Assembly: GCA_020284085.1 (NCBI GenBank) | Contig: JACEVL010000483.1 | Span: 647,005-711,004, forward strand | Length of the DNA: 64,000 bases | Direction of reading: 5' to 3' | Source of the DNA: Aporrectodea caliginosa | Taxonomy: Eukaryota; Annelida; Clitellata; Crassiclitellata; Lumbricidae | Part shown: piece after piece, positions 1 through 12,104 of the stretch | Layout of the letters: each line of letters opens with the position of its first letter | Position numbering within the stretch: the first letter of the stretch is position 1 | The notes under the pieces: model-generated | What the model was told of the DNA's origin: nothing | The model's input: the letters and a program-made list of their open reading frames with translations, nothing else | Databases searched by the model: none | Made by a program: the position numbers and the translations under genes

Positions 1-1116
1 CATTTTCAGATTGCTTCTTTGCGACTGTTTCCTTATATATTTTTGGGGGATCGTTTGAAAACAGCTCCTTCCTGTCAACTCTTTCAGCTCAACCGTTAGT
101 TTTTCTTCATTTATTTTATTTTCTAAGCAAGACTTTTATTAAGGGCTAATTGCACCATTCTAGCTCCATGACTTGCTGCTAAAACTCCACTACTACAAAT
201 GATGTATAATAAGATTAATTAAAGAATTATAAGTGACAACAAGTGACAAAAGAATCAAATTAAAAATAATAATAATATAAAGTTTAATGTCTATGCCACC
301 AGGTCTAACACTATGACGTTTGATAGCAATAAAAACGTATGAGTTTCAAGAATCAGTAAAAATATTATGTAGCACTGACCATGCAGGACCTGGTTCCATG
401 AGGCAATGGTGTCATGTTAGTAATTTAATTTACTATCCCCAGTGTACACAAACAGTAAATATTAAAATTATGAATTAAGCACCATATCTTGTGCACAAGA
501 AATGCTTTTTATCCAGGTAATATAATTGCTACATTGGACGTTCTGTACACTTAGGCTACAGTTACTGTCCAGTAAACCAGTAACACTGAACAATATGACA
601 TTTGTATATAGGTCCTATAATTATTTTTTGCTATCATCGCCCACGCGGAACTGTACCATCGGATTATGAACTTTCAGTGTTTCAAATTACGAGCTAGACT
701 TTAGTTTGTTTCATCAACAAAATGTCTAATTACAGAGCAAGACATGCAATTCAATGTTTTACCTTGATATTATTTTGTCTTTAAATGACATTGTATGATT
801 CTTAATTAATTGAAATTGTTTCAATTCTGTATTAATATAATCATTATCATACTGTCCTGTGAGTTACTGTTTGCTCATTGCGAAAAAAAGATAACTACAC
901 ATGCTCAATAATTCCATATACTAAGCAACAACACAACAACACAGTAAGTTGAGTTACTGTTTTTTTGCTTAGAATGATGATCCTCAGAAGAGATACTGTG
1001 AATTTCTTTCCTGTTTTTTCCATTTTACTGGGCAGATACTGCTTTCTTGATTTTATATATGATAGAACATGTTGTCAAGATGTCGAAACCAGTGCTAACT
1101 CAAACCCGCAAAACAT
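1..1116. other. AT-rich non-coding stretch
   Basis: I see no open reading frame with recognisable protein character, no splice-framed exon and no RNA gene here. The sequence is AT-rich with scattered short homopolymers. A 69-codon frame at 965-1174 has no familiar motif and runs into the duplicated block that follows. Confidence 0.5.
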
Positions 1117-1427
1117 TGTGGCACAAGGACCGTCGTCTGTAGCCTCTTCTACATCCTTCTTCCGATACCTGTAAAATGTAAATGGTGTCTAAGCAGCTGG
1201 GTTAACTGAGTGCAGAGCGCAAGCCGAATATCCAGTTTTTGTGGTTGAGTTCGTTTTGTGGGCTCTCACTCGCTGTAGGAGTGTAGAAAGTGTCGCAGTT
1301 TCCTTGACGTAACACGTCACATATCTGTGGCACAAGGACCGTCGTCTGTAGCCTCTTCTACATCCTTCTTCCGATACCTGTAAAATGTAAATGGTGTCTA
1401 AGCAGCTGGGTTAACTGAGTGCAGAGC
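1117..1427. repeat. 102-bp direct duplication, spacing 209 bp
   Basis: Bases 1117-1218 recur essentially unchanged at 1326-1427, separated by about 107 bp of unrelated sequence. Both copies begin TGTGGCACAAGG and end TGCAGAGC. The near identity points to a recent local duplication. No coding content is evident. Confidence 0.85.
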
Positions 1428-1998
1428 TTAGATCTTAGAGTTTGATCTTACTAACGTTACTTTATTATCTCTCTAAGGTAAACTGCAGGTAGCAATGCAT
1501 GTAAGACTTATAATTACAGTAGAATTCAATGAAGACAGTCATTTGAATATTTATTTGTTCAACAAATGTTTGATTTAAATAATATTATATTATAATGTTA
1601 ATGCTATTAACATCATGCATTGGGTCTGCGAGCTGTTCAGGTCGTGTACTGTACAGGACACAACCTTATAACGGGTGTGTAACCGATTCTAGAAAGACTA
1701 ATTATTAATTTGTTCATAGGATACAATCTTGACCTAGAACCACCATCATTGACTACTTAAAATTATGTTTTACTAGACGTAGCTACCCGTCTTCGCACGG
1801 GTTATCTCTACCTTTATATATCGTAATACGATTTGCCTACAAATGCCCGTAATAATGATTTGCGTATTACGCCCGTGTATTTATATTTGCACTATCCTAT
1901 ACACCGTTCCCGCTAGATTTGACAATGTAAAATGTAAACCTTCGCTTTTTCTATAGCGACCCAATAATTATAGCCTTGACAGTGCTCATTTGCCATTG

Positions 1999-2037
1999 AA
2001 TTGATCGGATGCATCGTTGCGATGCATCCGATCAATT
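1999..2037. repeat. Perfect 18-bp hairpin with 3-nt loop
   Basis: The arms 1999-2016 and 2020-2037 are exact reverse complements around the loop TTG. The arm is AATTGATCGGATGCATCG. No T-run follows, so it does not look like a terminator. It may be a relic of an inverted-repeat element or a cruciform-prone site. Confidence 0.8.
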
Positions 2038-2360
2038 AAATCGCCCATTTGCAAGCCGAAGATTAAATTTATGAAATAAAGTCTAAAAAATAGCCGGAGG
2101 CGCATCGATCACCAATTAGCCAGATGACGTCATTGACTTGTCGGAGAAATCCCGAAATGCGTTGCGAATGACGTAATGGGAAATCAGAAATGGCGGCGTA
2201 ATGTTGCAACGGTAGTCCGGTTCCAAATTTAAAATGTCCATATATCGGCGTTTAAAGTACATTGCGAGATGAAAATAGTCGCGTTTACCTACAAATGCCC
2301 GTAACAATGTTTTGTAAAATATTTCGAATCCCTAGAGCCCTTTCGGAGCCTTTAGTGTAC

Positions 2361-2433
2361 AAAGAAACAAACAAACAAAGAAATAAACAAACAAACAAAC
2401 AAACACACAAACACACACACAAACAAACAAACA
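2361..2433. repeat. (AAAC)n microsatellite
   Basis: Imperfect tetranucleotide repeat of AAAC/ACAA with interspersed CACA steps. It lies just after a short repeat (CTACAAATGCCCGTAA) that occurs near 1837 and again near 2290, so it may be the simple-sequence tail of a dispersed element. No coding content is seen between 1428 and 3378 apart from these repeats and the hairpin at 1999-2037. Confidence 0.7.
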
Positions 2434-3420
2434 TGAGATGAAATGTTATAATCACTTGAACTGGTGCTCGTCGTATAGTTACGGTAGAGCGTCGTCGAAC
2501 TCCCTTTCGGCTGACATGGCTTTCTTCAGGCTGACGAAGTTTATTCGATGTTGCTTCTTGTTGTGCTCATTCTGTTCGAAATGATTCTTCTTGTTAAATT
2601 TAATACTTCCTCCAGTCTATCTTCTAGCTGGATCTTGATGCTGATTGCGTGGTGAATCAAACACCAAAGTCAGAGTTCGTATAATTCGCAAACGAAACGT
2701 TCGACGTGGGAATTACATTCGCACTGTTGATTCGATACTGGCGTTTACCATCAATCCCAGTCGATCGCAAGTTAAAAGGATGTGACTTACGATAGTCCTC
2801 TGAAACTTACAACGTTCATAAGGGTAATACGATAAAAACTAGTAAATGTATAGTATAGTGTGTCGGCGGATTCCTTCTAATATTACTTCCTGTACTGATC
2901 GTCTTCCTATCAACAAAATTACCTAAACTTGTTGTCCGATGAGGAGTTTGTTTGTCAAACTGCCTCGTACGACTACCGAAGCCTTCGCAATCAACAACAA
3001 CACTGACTTGATTCTGCATTCCGGGCGTGAAGGCGCCAAACTGCTGTTCATTTGGCAGACCACATTTCTCAACCGTACGTATTTTAATTCAACCAACCAC
3101 GTCTCGACAACATCGCCACGGATTAACCCAGCACCACAGGTCATCCCGAATCCTAGTTAAATATTATTATTGATTGAATCGCTGGTTCCGACGCTAGTTC
3201 AATTAATTAATGAAATAATTAATTATACACTGTATCCTGAAAAAAAGGTACCCCTTATGGTAATACGTAAAAAAACTTGTAATTGTTAATCGATTTTTAA
3301 CATTCCAAGACCATTTTAATACTGACATAATTACCAACAACTATGTAATTTATAAACGGCCCAGGTAACAAAATTACGTCATAATGAAATAGCAAATTGT
3401 AAAAACAACACGGGTAGAAA

Positions 3421-3693
3421 ATGGCGTTCAGCCACGAAGACAAAATTGTTATAAAACTTTTACGGAAAAACGAACATTACGGACCAAAAAAGTTCATTAT
3501 AAAATTTTCGGACAAGGGTTGGACATTGGGTGGTCTAAAGAAGCTTCTAAGGGAAAAAATGATTTAACCGGATCGTCTCAGCGTCGCGCGGGTAGCGGTG
3601 GACCGAGAACTGCACCGAAACTTGAAAATATTGAGCAGGTGCAAGAGCTTGTTTTAAGTCGAAAAGATAATCCATAGTCGCATTTAACGCTAA
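3421..3693 (+). pseudogene. Tc1/mariner (IS630)-like transposase, N-terminal remnant
   Basis: Translation from the ATG at 3421 gives about 47 residues beginning MAFSHEDKIVIKLL, with the typical YGPKKFIIKF and KGWTLGGLKKLLRE helix-turn-helix pattern of IS630/mariner-family DNA-binding domains. The frame then hits a stop. A +1 frame continues with a G-R-P-type linker (AGSGGPRTAPK) and an E-L-V-L-S-R-K-D-NP segment that the family uses before the catalytic domain. No DDE domain follows, because a SINE fragment and an inverted copy of the 5' end replace it. The family call rests on remembered motif pattern, and the copy is clearly dead. Confidence 0.7.
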
Positions 3694-3700
3694 GAGAAAT

Positions 3701-3822
3701 CGCGGTGGTGTGTATGTTGGGTACCTTACGGGTTCGAATCCACCTCAAGCCGCCGCGTAGGGACCCTGGGCAAGTCCTTCACTCGCAATTGATTATGCGC
3801 TTCGGTGTGAAACTCCGATTTT
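3701..3822 (+). mobile_element. tRNA-derived SINE fragment (right monomer, type B)
   Basis: A box-B-like GGGTTCGAATCC is followed by GCGTAGGGACCCTGGGCAAG and the GCGCTTCGGTGTGAAACTCC block, matching the second half of the dimeric SINEs at 9811 and 33445. The copy is truncated at its 3' end exactly where the inverted transposase arm begins, so it predates or accompanied formation of the inverted repeat. Confidence 0.8.
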
Positions 3823-3997
3823 TTTCCTTAGAAGCTTCTTTAGACCACCCAATGTCCAACCCTTGTCCGAAAATTTTATAATGAACTTTTTTGGTCCGTA
3901 ATGTTCGTTTTTCCGTAAAAGTTTTATAACAATTTTGTCTTCGTGGCTGAACGCCATTTTCTACCCGTGTTGTTTTTACAATTTGCTATTTCATTAT

Positions 3998-4724
3998 GCC
4001 CATGCTCGGATCTTGGAACTTGGGTCCATTGTCGATTTACTCTTTTTATCACAAAAATTAACGAAGAGTCTGATCTCGAAGAACTTTAAGTTGTTATGTT
4101 TATCTCAATGAGAGCTACATCCAGGTAAAATATACATACTAAATTCAAGGTCATTCAAGGTCATTTCAAGGTCAAAATAACCGAAATCTAGCAAAAATCA
4201 AAGAAAAATGATCAGATCTCACCCAATAATTGGTGAAACTGGTTAATTCTTTCTTGCATTTCTCGCCTTGAAAAGGGCTACCTGTGATAAGAAACAAGGA
4301 TATCAAATATAAGACGATCAAAAGTTATTTAAAGAACAAAAAGGTAAATTTCAGACAATGATTTTTACTCTAAAATTGACCTTTTGTAATTAAAATAACT
4401 TTTGATCGTCTTGTATTTGGTACCCTTGTTTCTTATCACAGGTAGCCCTTATCCAGACGAGAAATTCAAAAAAAGAATTAACCAATTTTATCAATTATTG
4501 GCTGAGATCTGATTATTTTTCTTCATTTTTGTTCGATTTCGTTTCTTATGACCTTGAAATGACCTTGAATGACCACGAATTTAGTATCTATATTTCATCT
4601 GAATGTAGCTCTCATCGAGACAAATAAACAGTAAAAGGTTCATCCAAATTGGACTCTTCGTTAATTTTTGTGATAAAAAGAGTAAATCGACAATGGACCC
4701 AAGTTCCAAGATCCGAGCATGGGC
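3998..4724. repeat. 727-bp near-perfect palindrome (fold-back element)
   Basis: The sequence starts GCCCATGCTCGGATCTTGG and ends with its reverse complement. Matching continues inward to a centre near 4361 with moderate divergence. It contains three closely spaced TCAAGGTCA motifs in the left arm (about 4145-4172) and two TGACCTTGA motifs in the right arm (about 4550-4572). No reading frame is present. It lies flush against the preceding inverted repeat, so 3380-4724 is one compound fold-back region. Confidence 0.85.
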
Positions 4725-5496
4725 GTCTTCAGTTCTGGGGACTTAAGTAGGATATGTTCAGGGGCTTTGAGGGACCTCAGGATAACTTTTTAAAATTCTG
4801 TAAAAAATATTTATAGACAATAGATGAATAGAATAACGGGAAAAACTTCAATATGGGTGTTTTCTGCGATTTGTCATTTTTCTGGACACCCCTAATGGGC
4901 CATGGCATTTATTATTTACAAGAATCAATGTTAGAAAGTGTAAAGCAACGATTCTAGATACTGCCCAGTGTACTGCCCAGTGTACGCTGGACAGTGTACG
5001 CTGGACATAATCGATCGGCGACGGTTGTGCCGCTTAAATGCCGACGCAACCAGAATGGCTGGCGGTGGTTGCGGCAGATGGATACGATCTAGCTGGCTTG
5101 ATAAATTATGCAGTCGAACGTACAACGGCCAGGAATGCTGTTGAGCTGCAAGCTGAATCCCTGGTAATCAAAACCCGTACTTAAATGGAAAGAAACCAGG
5201 TTGCTGAGATCCAGTATTGTTTTGTATGTACAGACAGCAAATCACGCCAAATTTTCTTTGATTGGCCGTGTGGCCCATATCGTAACGTCAGTCAAGTTAA
5301 GACACCGTCTTAATTTGACTGACGTTAGATGTAGGGGAGCTATATCAACTTCCTGAAACGAATTGAATAGGTAAGCTACAATGACAAATTAAGTGGTAAT
5401 TGTGGAGAAATGCTATAATCCAAGAAGATATAAAAACATCTTCACAGTCAAAACCCTAGGATCTGCTTCTGCTGTTGTGAGCGCTACAATAGTTTA
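4725..5496. other. Non-coding stretch with remnants of repeats
   Basis: No gene is seen. Around 4957-5007 there are short direct repeats of ACTGCCCAGTGT and GTGTACGCTGGACA. Near 5369-5395 a GGTAAGCTACAATGACAAATTAAG segment also occurs inside the MITE at 42073-42956, so a degraded copy of that family lies here. Confidence 0.45.
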
Positions 5497-5795
5497 ATAA
5501 TAATAATAATATAATATCTTTCATTTGCTGAGGCGTCTGACAAACGCACTGCGCAGTACATTTACCTGTCATGACAATTAAACAATTCACAAGAACACAA
5601 ATGACATAAATCTTAACTACGAACATCCTGCGAACATAAAAGCAGCCTACAAAGCATGTCCGCCTAAGTCAATCGATATCGGTACCTCTCGCTCTCTATG
5701 CCATTGCCTCTGAATGTAGGGCTGGGTTTCATAACTTAAAAGAGGTGTAAAGTGCCTCTAGCAGTGTAAACTAAATGTTATCCAATGCACTCAAC
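5497..5795 (-). mobile_element. tRNA-derived SINE, family 3, with (ATT)n tail
   Basis: Read on the minus strand it has an A-box-like GCATTGGATAAC, then the GGCATAGAGAGCGAGAGGT and CGGACATGCTTTGTAGGC body, and it ends in (ATT)n. The same body occurs at 22720-22905 and 55660-55905. This copy has about 60 bp of extra sequence between the A-box and the body. The coordinates are approximate because the ends are diverged. Confidence 0.6.
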
Positions 5796-5818
5796 AGATA
5801 TACATATTTTTGTGCATT

Positions 5819-6286
5819 GGCGGCCATATTGCACGCCATCTTGAATTGCAACATTCCCATACTATTGGCACTATGATAAATGGCCTTGAAAATATTAAAT
5901 TTGACACTTCATTTGTTATTGTAGCTTGCCTCTTACCTGATATATATAAATTTTTCTGTTTAGGCGGTCATATTGGACGCCATCTTGGATAGTGATATTC
6001 CGACACTACTGCGACTACGATTCCCTCACCTTGATAGTATTAAATATGACACTTCATTTATCATTCTAGCTTAACTATGACCTGATGTATACTATTTTCT
6101 GTGTTAACGGCCATATTGGCCGCTAACATAGTTAAAATGCATTTTTTTTTGGGGGGGTGGGGTGACCGCCGTGGGCGGATTTTGTGGGAATTGGGATATG
6201 CTAGTCAGCAATAGAGACTGAGTAGGAAACCGTTTAGAAACCTTCTGAAGCAATTTTGCCCAGGTCTCACTCTAAATTGCCTGGAC
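5819..6286 (+). mobile_element. MITE of the GTCCAGG/TA family with internal 144-bp tandem units
   Basis: The right end reads ATTGCCTGGAC followed by TA, matching the right end of the MITE at 42073-42956. Inside are two units beginning GGCGGYCATATTG (5819 and 5963) and the start of a third at 6108, a period of about 144 bp. No transposase is present. The left terminus could not be placed, so the start given is the first recognisable unit. Confidence 0.65.
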
Positions 6287-6288
6287 TA

Positions 6289-7890
6289 TATTGCCCATAT
6301 TCACTTCGCGAGCGTCGGGTCCGGTGATCTCCGGTGTCCGGCCATCAGCCCTTATGGGGCATTGCCATGCATCAGAGGTAGGTTTCGATGTCTTTCCGCC
6401 GAAGTAAGTAAGGTTACATGCGCAGTGAAACTGTTATTCATTCTACTGCTGAAGCATAATCCAAGTTCATTTCAAGGTCACAAATCGAAGGCAGAAGGCT
6501 GTGGGTCCAGCTGGTTTCGAATCGCGTGCCAGTGTGTTACCATTCAGCCATCAACCCGACCCTGAACAGAAGCCCTAAAGTTTATGTAAAACACCGAATA
6601 TCAAGGGAGTCAGATGGCATGAATCAACAAGAACAGGCAACAGTACGGCTAAATATTATTCTATTTGGGTAATTTTTTTATCTGTTTACCGATAAGGGCT
6701 GTTCAGAGAAGACAGAACTAGAGGGTTAACATAATCCAAGTTCATTTCAAGGTCACAAAAAAGAAAATTGGCAATAGTGTGGACTAAATTTTGCTTTATC
6801 TGGATGATTATGAGTTATGGCACTGCTATAGTAGCCTTGGCCATGGTCATTTCAAGGTGCAGAACTCAAGAAAAAATGTATCATAATAATCACCAAATAA
6901 ACTGAAATTTGCTGAGCTGTTACAGTAACCATTTCCAAACATTGTTCCACTGAAATTGACCTTTTCACCTTAAAATAACCATGTATTATTGTCATACATT
7001 TAATAGCCTACTTTAAATGTTGCAGCTGTAAAATTGGACATTTAAAGACCACACAATTTTTTCCACCTACCCCCGTGACGACCGCACATTTTTCGCACAA
7101 ACGGCGAAAGAATAAAAACAAAATCGAACTTGCTCTATCTCTGTCAGTTTTTAACACATAGACATAAGTTAAATACCATTCTTTAGGATTTTATCTCTTC
7201 TTTAGGATTCTTTCTCATTCTTTAGGATTTTATCTCGCACTACGTTTAGGTTTTGGACAAAATATTTGTTGAGGTACCCAAAGTTACCCCAAACCGAACC
7301 TCCAACAAAATCTGACATATTTTCATCTTCAAGACAGTCTTCAAAGACAGTCTACAACAAACTTTTCAGTGACAACATAGCCTATGTCATGTCAGCACAT
7401 AAAATGTGTAGAAATTGTTTCCAGATAGCATGAAGAAAAAAATCTTTCAAATATTTTGAAAACTGAAGCAGATACAATTTTTTTAGTATCTATGCAATAA
7501 TCGCACAAATTCGCGTGATTTAAATGTCAGTTTTGATTGGCTGTTTTTAATACACTGAGGTGTTTTTCCGCGGATCCCAAGACATCATGTGGCTCCAAAA
7601 CTAATAAGTATTCATAAATTTATATCGACCACGAAACGAAATGAGGCTACCAATGACGAGACCCGCCCAGTACCATTCTGTACCTTCCGGTCGGATGCCT
7701 TTTGTACCGTTCACTACCTTCCCCTTCCGGGAAGCATTTAGGCAATCTCTAACCGGTCTCATAGGCGTCGTCTCATTGGCCGGGTCAAAGTTAATGAATA
7801 TTCACAAGAAGACACGAGCCTACTCTTGCGATGATTATGATTATGTCGATTAAACCGTATTTTAGTTTGCTAATTTAATTGATATTGTCG
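6289..7890. other. Non-coding stretch
   Basis: No exon or RNA gene is recognised. Short items are isolated TTTCAAGGTCA motifs near 6470 and 6735, and a small three-unit tandem of ATTCTTTAGGATTTTATCTC at about 7180-7239. A 70-codon frame at 7641-7853 has no recognisable features. Confidence 0.45.
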
Positions 7891-7894
7891 TGTT

Positions 7895-8205
7895 AAAATG
7901 GAAGCTGGATTGATTAAAAAATTGTTTCCCTAAATGGAAGTGGGATTGATGAAAACATTCCTGTGTTTCAATAGTAGCTGGATTGATCGAAATATTATTC
8001 CCGTAAATAGAAGCTGGATCGATGAAACTAAGTTTTCGATTCATAGAAGCTGGATTCATGAAAATTATTGTTTCCGTAATTAGAAACTGGATACACGAGA
8101 GTATTTCTTTGCTTAAATAACAGTTCCATTCATGAAAATTTTTTTTTTTAAACAGAAGTAGGATTGATTGATTTTTCCAATTCCAATGGACGTTGGATTG
8201 AGCGC
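7895..8205 (+). repeat. Degenerate minisatellite, period about 37 bp
   Basis: About eight to nine diverged units share the core GAAGCTGGATTGATG followed by an AT-rich spacer with GTTTCC and TAAATA. Unit starts fall near 7901, 7937, 7974, 8010, 8046, 8082, 8117, 8154 and 8192. The same repeat is present in inverted orientation at 54058-54305. Confidence 0.8.
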
Positions 8206-8888
8206 TGAGTAGTCAAATGGCAAATCTGCAGCAATTTGTAAACAACTCGAGATCAGTTACGTCGCTGTTCATGAACCGGACAATGAGACGGCGCCTAACG
8301 CTAGTACTCTATGAAACCGGTTGCCTAAATGCTTCCGGCAGAGGGTTAAAGGAAGAAATCCTACATTTCCAGTAAACGAAGTGTCATTGTTCTGTGATGC
8401 TTGCAGAGGTTATACAACGTACTGTACAGTTAAACACAGTTCTGACGAAAATTTCAGTAAGTCAACTCACCAAAGTTAGAATTTGAACTTTTAAAAACAC
8501 CTCCGCAGAGTTGTCGACCCTTGAAACTGTGCATGGGAGGTCAGTAGAGCGTCAGTAAGTCGTCATGATGAGATTTATTTTATCGATTACAGCGACAGGA
8601 TGAAAAATTCATACCAGCTTACAAGAATAGATGCGCTTTTTAACACCATTGTCAGCGGGGTATGGTTTACTACTTTAGTCTTGTGTTGCGACTATCAAGA
8701 TTTGCCATGATTCTGAGAGATGAAGATAAAAAGGCGCTTGTCACACGGAGAGGGATTTCTAGCTCTACAGCTATTCCTTTTGGAAAACGCAATGAACCGG
8801 ATACATTTCCGTTTTTAACGGATATCGTCTTGTCGCGATTGCTATTTTTTCTTGTCATTCCCCAAAATACATGTCCATCACCGATTAA

Positions 8889-9269
8889 CCCTCGGGCTAG
8901 CAAAGGGCTGGTTACCACCCCCCCCCCCTACGTTTGTATGCAAAAAATGTTTTTTTCATAAGGAATATAATTTTTACATTTTAGGTAGCTGTAGCAGATT
9001 CATTGGCGCACATTTTGAGGTAAACAGCATTCAAAAGTTATACCCGATATACCCGAGTACCCGAGGGTGGTAGTTTTTCGACTATAGCTTATTGATTATT
9101 CTTCCTATAAGAGAAACAAATATATCATTCTTTAGAGGGAATGCAGGGCTTCATTTACATACTTACATGTTTGTCTTTTGAATACCGGAAGTTATCAAAG
9201 TAAATAATGCGCGTAATCTGTGTGAAAATTGCTGAATACAGCATCACAACGTAAACCGATATATATATG

Positions 9270-9303
<34 letters not shown>

Positions 9304-9370
9304 CAATCAATCAATCATAAAATTTATATAGCGCCTCTTCAAGGGCTCTACCCAGAGGCACTAGAAGAGA

Positions 9371-9429
<59 letters not shown>

Positions 9430-9430
9430 G
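8889..9430 (+). mobile_element. piggyBac-like MITE, left part, with (TA)n core
   Basis: The copy starts after a TTAA at 8885-8888 with CCCTCGGGCTAGC, resembling the TIR of the copy at 13911. The body (a TTTTAGGTAGCTGTAG block, a TATACCCGATATACCCGAG block and an AGAGGGAATGCAGGGCTTC block) matches that copy. It ends in (TA)n tracts at 9264-9302 and 9374-9427. The right terminus is not recognisable, so it is truncated or diverged. Confidence 0.65.
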
Positions 9431-9810
9431 TAAATGCCGTCTGTTTTGTAGAACTGTGTGCTGTCTAGATACTGTCGAAACCTCGCGGCTTATCGAGCGT
9501 TTGTCCACAAAAAATTTCTTGCTAAGAAGCCGAACATCGGAAGTATTCTTACGATTTGCGTGTCGTCCCAGCTAAATCAGTTCCCGTGCTTGACACTTCC
9601 CATTTAGAAGGTAAACAGTTAGTTGGAACACGTAATTGTTCGATACAAAGGCTCCGTATGCATTGACAAGCTTCAAGCTCGTCGCACCATGAGCGTCAGG
9701 AAATGAGAATCATAGGCCATTAACCCGTTTTTTCCAGTGTTCCATTATTGGAACATTTTGCAAATACTTTACTTACTTGTAATTTAGCGCTTTATAGTGA
9801 ATATAATTCA

Positions 9811-10217
9811 GGGATCCTGAGTGGCGGAGTGGGTTGGTGCCTGCTCGTCACGTCGGCGCCCCGGGTTCGCTTCCCGGTCGGGTCGGTTTATCAGAGATTA
9901 ATTTCTCGGATCTTTACTGCGGGTGGCTCGGTCGCATTATAAACGTTTAGTACAATACAACACACAATACAACACATCACAATACAACTGGGGCGCGGTG
10001 GTTTAGGGTATGTTCGGTGCCTTGCAGCTGGAGGGTTGCGGGTTCGAATCCACCTCAAAGTTGCCGCGTAGGGACCCTGGGCAAGTCCTTCACTCGCAAT
10101 TGCTCATGCGCTTCGGCGTGAAACTCCGATTCAGCGTTTGCGCAGTAGTCGGGAGCGCCTCTGAATGGGAAATCTGGTTGGGGCGCTATAACAAGTGTTC
10201 AAATACAATACAATACA
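9811..10217 (+). mobile_element. Full-length dimeric tRNA-derived SINE (A+B)
   Basis: Monomer A carries an A-box-like GAGTGGCGGAGTGGG and box-B-like GGGTTCGCTTCCC. A linker of ACAAT/ACAAC repeats joins it to monomer B with GGGGCGCGGTGG and GGGTTCGAATCC. The 3' end is an (ATACA)n tail. It is flanked by an 8-bp duplication, ATAATTCA, at 9803-9810 and 10218-10225, which supports the ends. The monomers probably derive from different tRNAs. The 3' region after GGGAGCGCCTCTGAA resembles the 3' end of the CR1-like LINE at 56690-57770. Confidence 0.85.
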
Positions 10218-10225
10218 ATAATTCA

Positions 10226-12100
10226 TCACCTGCCGTTGTAAACAGTATTTCTAAGATATATCTATACAAAAATTATTATTCTTATTAGAGTTATGAGATA
10301 CGGTCTTTATGAGCAGTTTTGTGTTAAAAAAATTTCGACGAATTTCGACGAAAAGGTACATATGTAAATAAAATTCATATAAATAAAGATCTTTTTAGAA
10401 GTCGTTGTTTTTGGTACTCTAATACCGCTTATATTTCATGAAAATTTTAATTAGTTTTTAGGACGAACTTTAGTTTGGACTTTTTGCAATTATATTGTAT
10501 GTTCCATTATTGGAACACTGGGCATATATGGGTGCAAAATTTTCTCGTTACCGCATATCGCTCTACGCTCTTATAATGCATTTCACAATGAAATTAGCTT
10601 GATTTAGCGAACTTACTCGCATATAAAGATAAGTTTTTTGATTTTGCATCATCATCCATACATACATACATGCATGCATACATACATACATGCTTACATA
10701 CATACACACAGACATACATGCATACATTCATGCATACATACATGTCATGCACACCAGAGCGAAGAAGATAGTGCTGATGAAAAAAATTATGAAGCCCTGA
10801 ACATTCTGAGCGAACGATAGGTTTAAAGGATTTGGTTCCAAGTGTCAGTGTGGTTCTGGCCGGCATTCCCTTCCACGATAATTTTCTTCGCTTGTTTGCA
10901 GGGAAAATGGTTATTTTTTTAAAATATTTTTCTGTTCTTTGTCTGAACTAAGGCACAAGTATAGGCCTACTGAATTATGGGCCCCAACTCTTTCTATACA
11001 ATCTCTGATAGCAGCTAGAACATTTGTGCTTGGTTATTTCACTCTAAATAATCATAGCTGTACTTGGTGGTGTTGGCGTAGATTATGTATATTTCTGCAC
11101 CCACTTGTGCCCAGTGTTCCAATATTGGAACATACGAACAAAGTCAAAATTTACATGGAATTTCTTAAAATAAATGAAAAATTAAGGTGGCATGGCTATT
11201 CTAGCATCAAACTGTGTAACATAAATCAAAATGAAGCATAAATAAAATTTGGGCAAAAACGGGTTAAAAATCCTGCCCTTGTCTTCCTTTTTGGAAGTTG
11301 TCGTTCACCAGTTTACTGGCGAGATAACGTCTGCTTTAAAGCCAGAACGTCGTATCTACGATTTTTGGCAAAATGGAGATCTTAACAAAAATTGAATCGA
11401 CTGACGTCAAGAAGGTTCTGCCAGAAGGCCGTACCTATAAGACTTCATTTAAGTATAGTTGGTGAGAAGATACATGACAAATTGTGTGTCACATTAATGC
11501 CATAAGGATGTAAACCAATGCAGTATTTCTGCCAGATGGTTGCATTTTCAAGAAGATACGTCCATCTGGCAATAAGTAAGTGCCACATTTTTAGATTTAT
11601 GCAAGCCAAAATCAAGCATGTCTAAGATACGTCACTATGGCATAAATGGAATATTTGTAGCCATGTCAAATTAATGTGACACAATGCTTACTTACTTACT
11701 TTACTCTTCATACACATTAAACCACTTACTTACCTGCGCATAAATTGCAGTGCGTAATATCATTTATGTTATTCTGAAGTTATTAGTTGCTTATACTATT
11801 TTGTAATGGTGAGCTTTATGATTTTACAGCAGAATGTTGTATCTAGAAAAAATATTATTTATAATTTGTGTTTGATTGTGGAGTATGACTGAATGTTTCT
11901 TGAGATGTTTTTTTGGTGGTGGTTATGGTGCAAATTAAACAAAATTTATGACCTTATTCATCATTTATTTTCTCTTGCTTAAAGGGTGCATCTTGTCAAA
12001 CTTTGACAAAATTCAGCTAATTGTCACGTTATGTGTAAACAATACATTGCACATTTTAATGCATTTTGAGAAGGATTGTTATTGTTCAGAATCACTAAGC
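10226..12100. other. Non-coding stretch with (CATA)n
   Basis: The only clear structure is an imperfect CATA/CATG tetranucleotide repeat at about 10655-10745. No splice-framed coding segment is recognised. The short frames here overlap the microsatellite or lack motifs. Confidence 0.45.
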
Positions 12101-12104
12101 TATA

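Larger units (their letters stand above)
3380..3998. repeat. Inverted repeat with about 175-bp arms made from a transposase 5' end
   Basis: The left arm, about 3380-3554, is reverse-complemented with very few changes at about 3825-3998. The left arm carries the start of a mariner-like transposase frame. The 270-bp spacer holds the continuation of that frame and then a tRNA-SINE fragment. Such a structure can arise by inverted duplication of the 5' end of an element, and its transcript would form a long double-stranded RNA hairpin. The right arm abuts another palindrome that starts at 3998. Confidence 0.85.
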
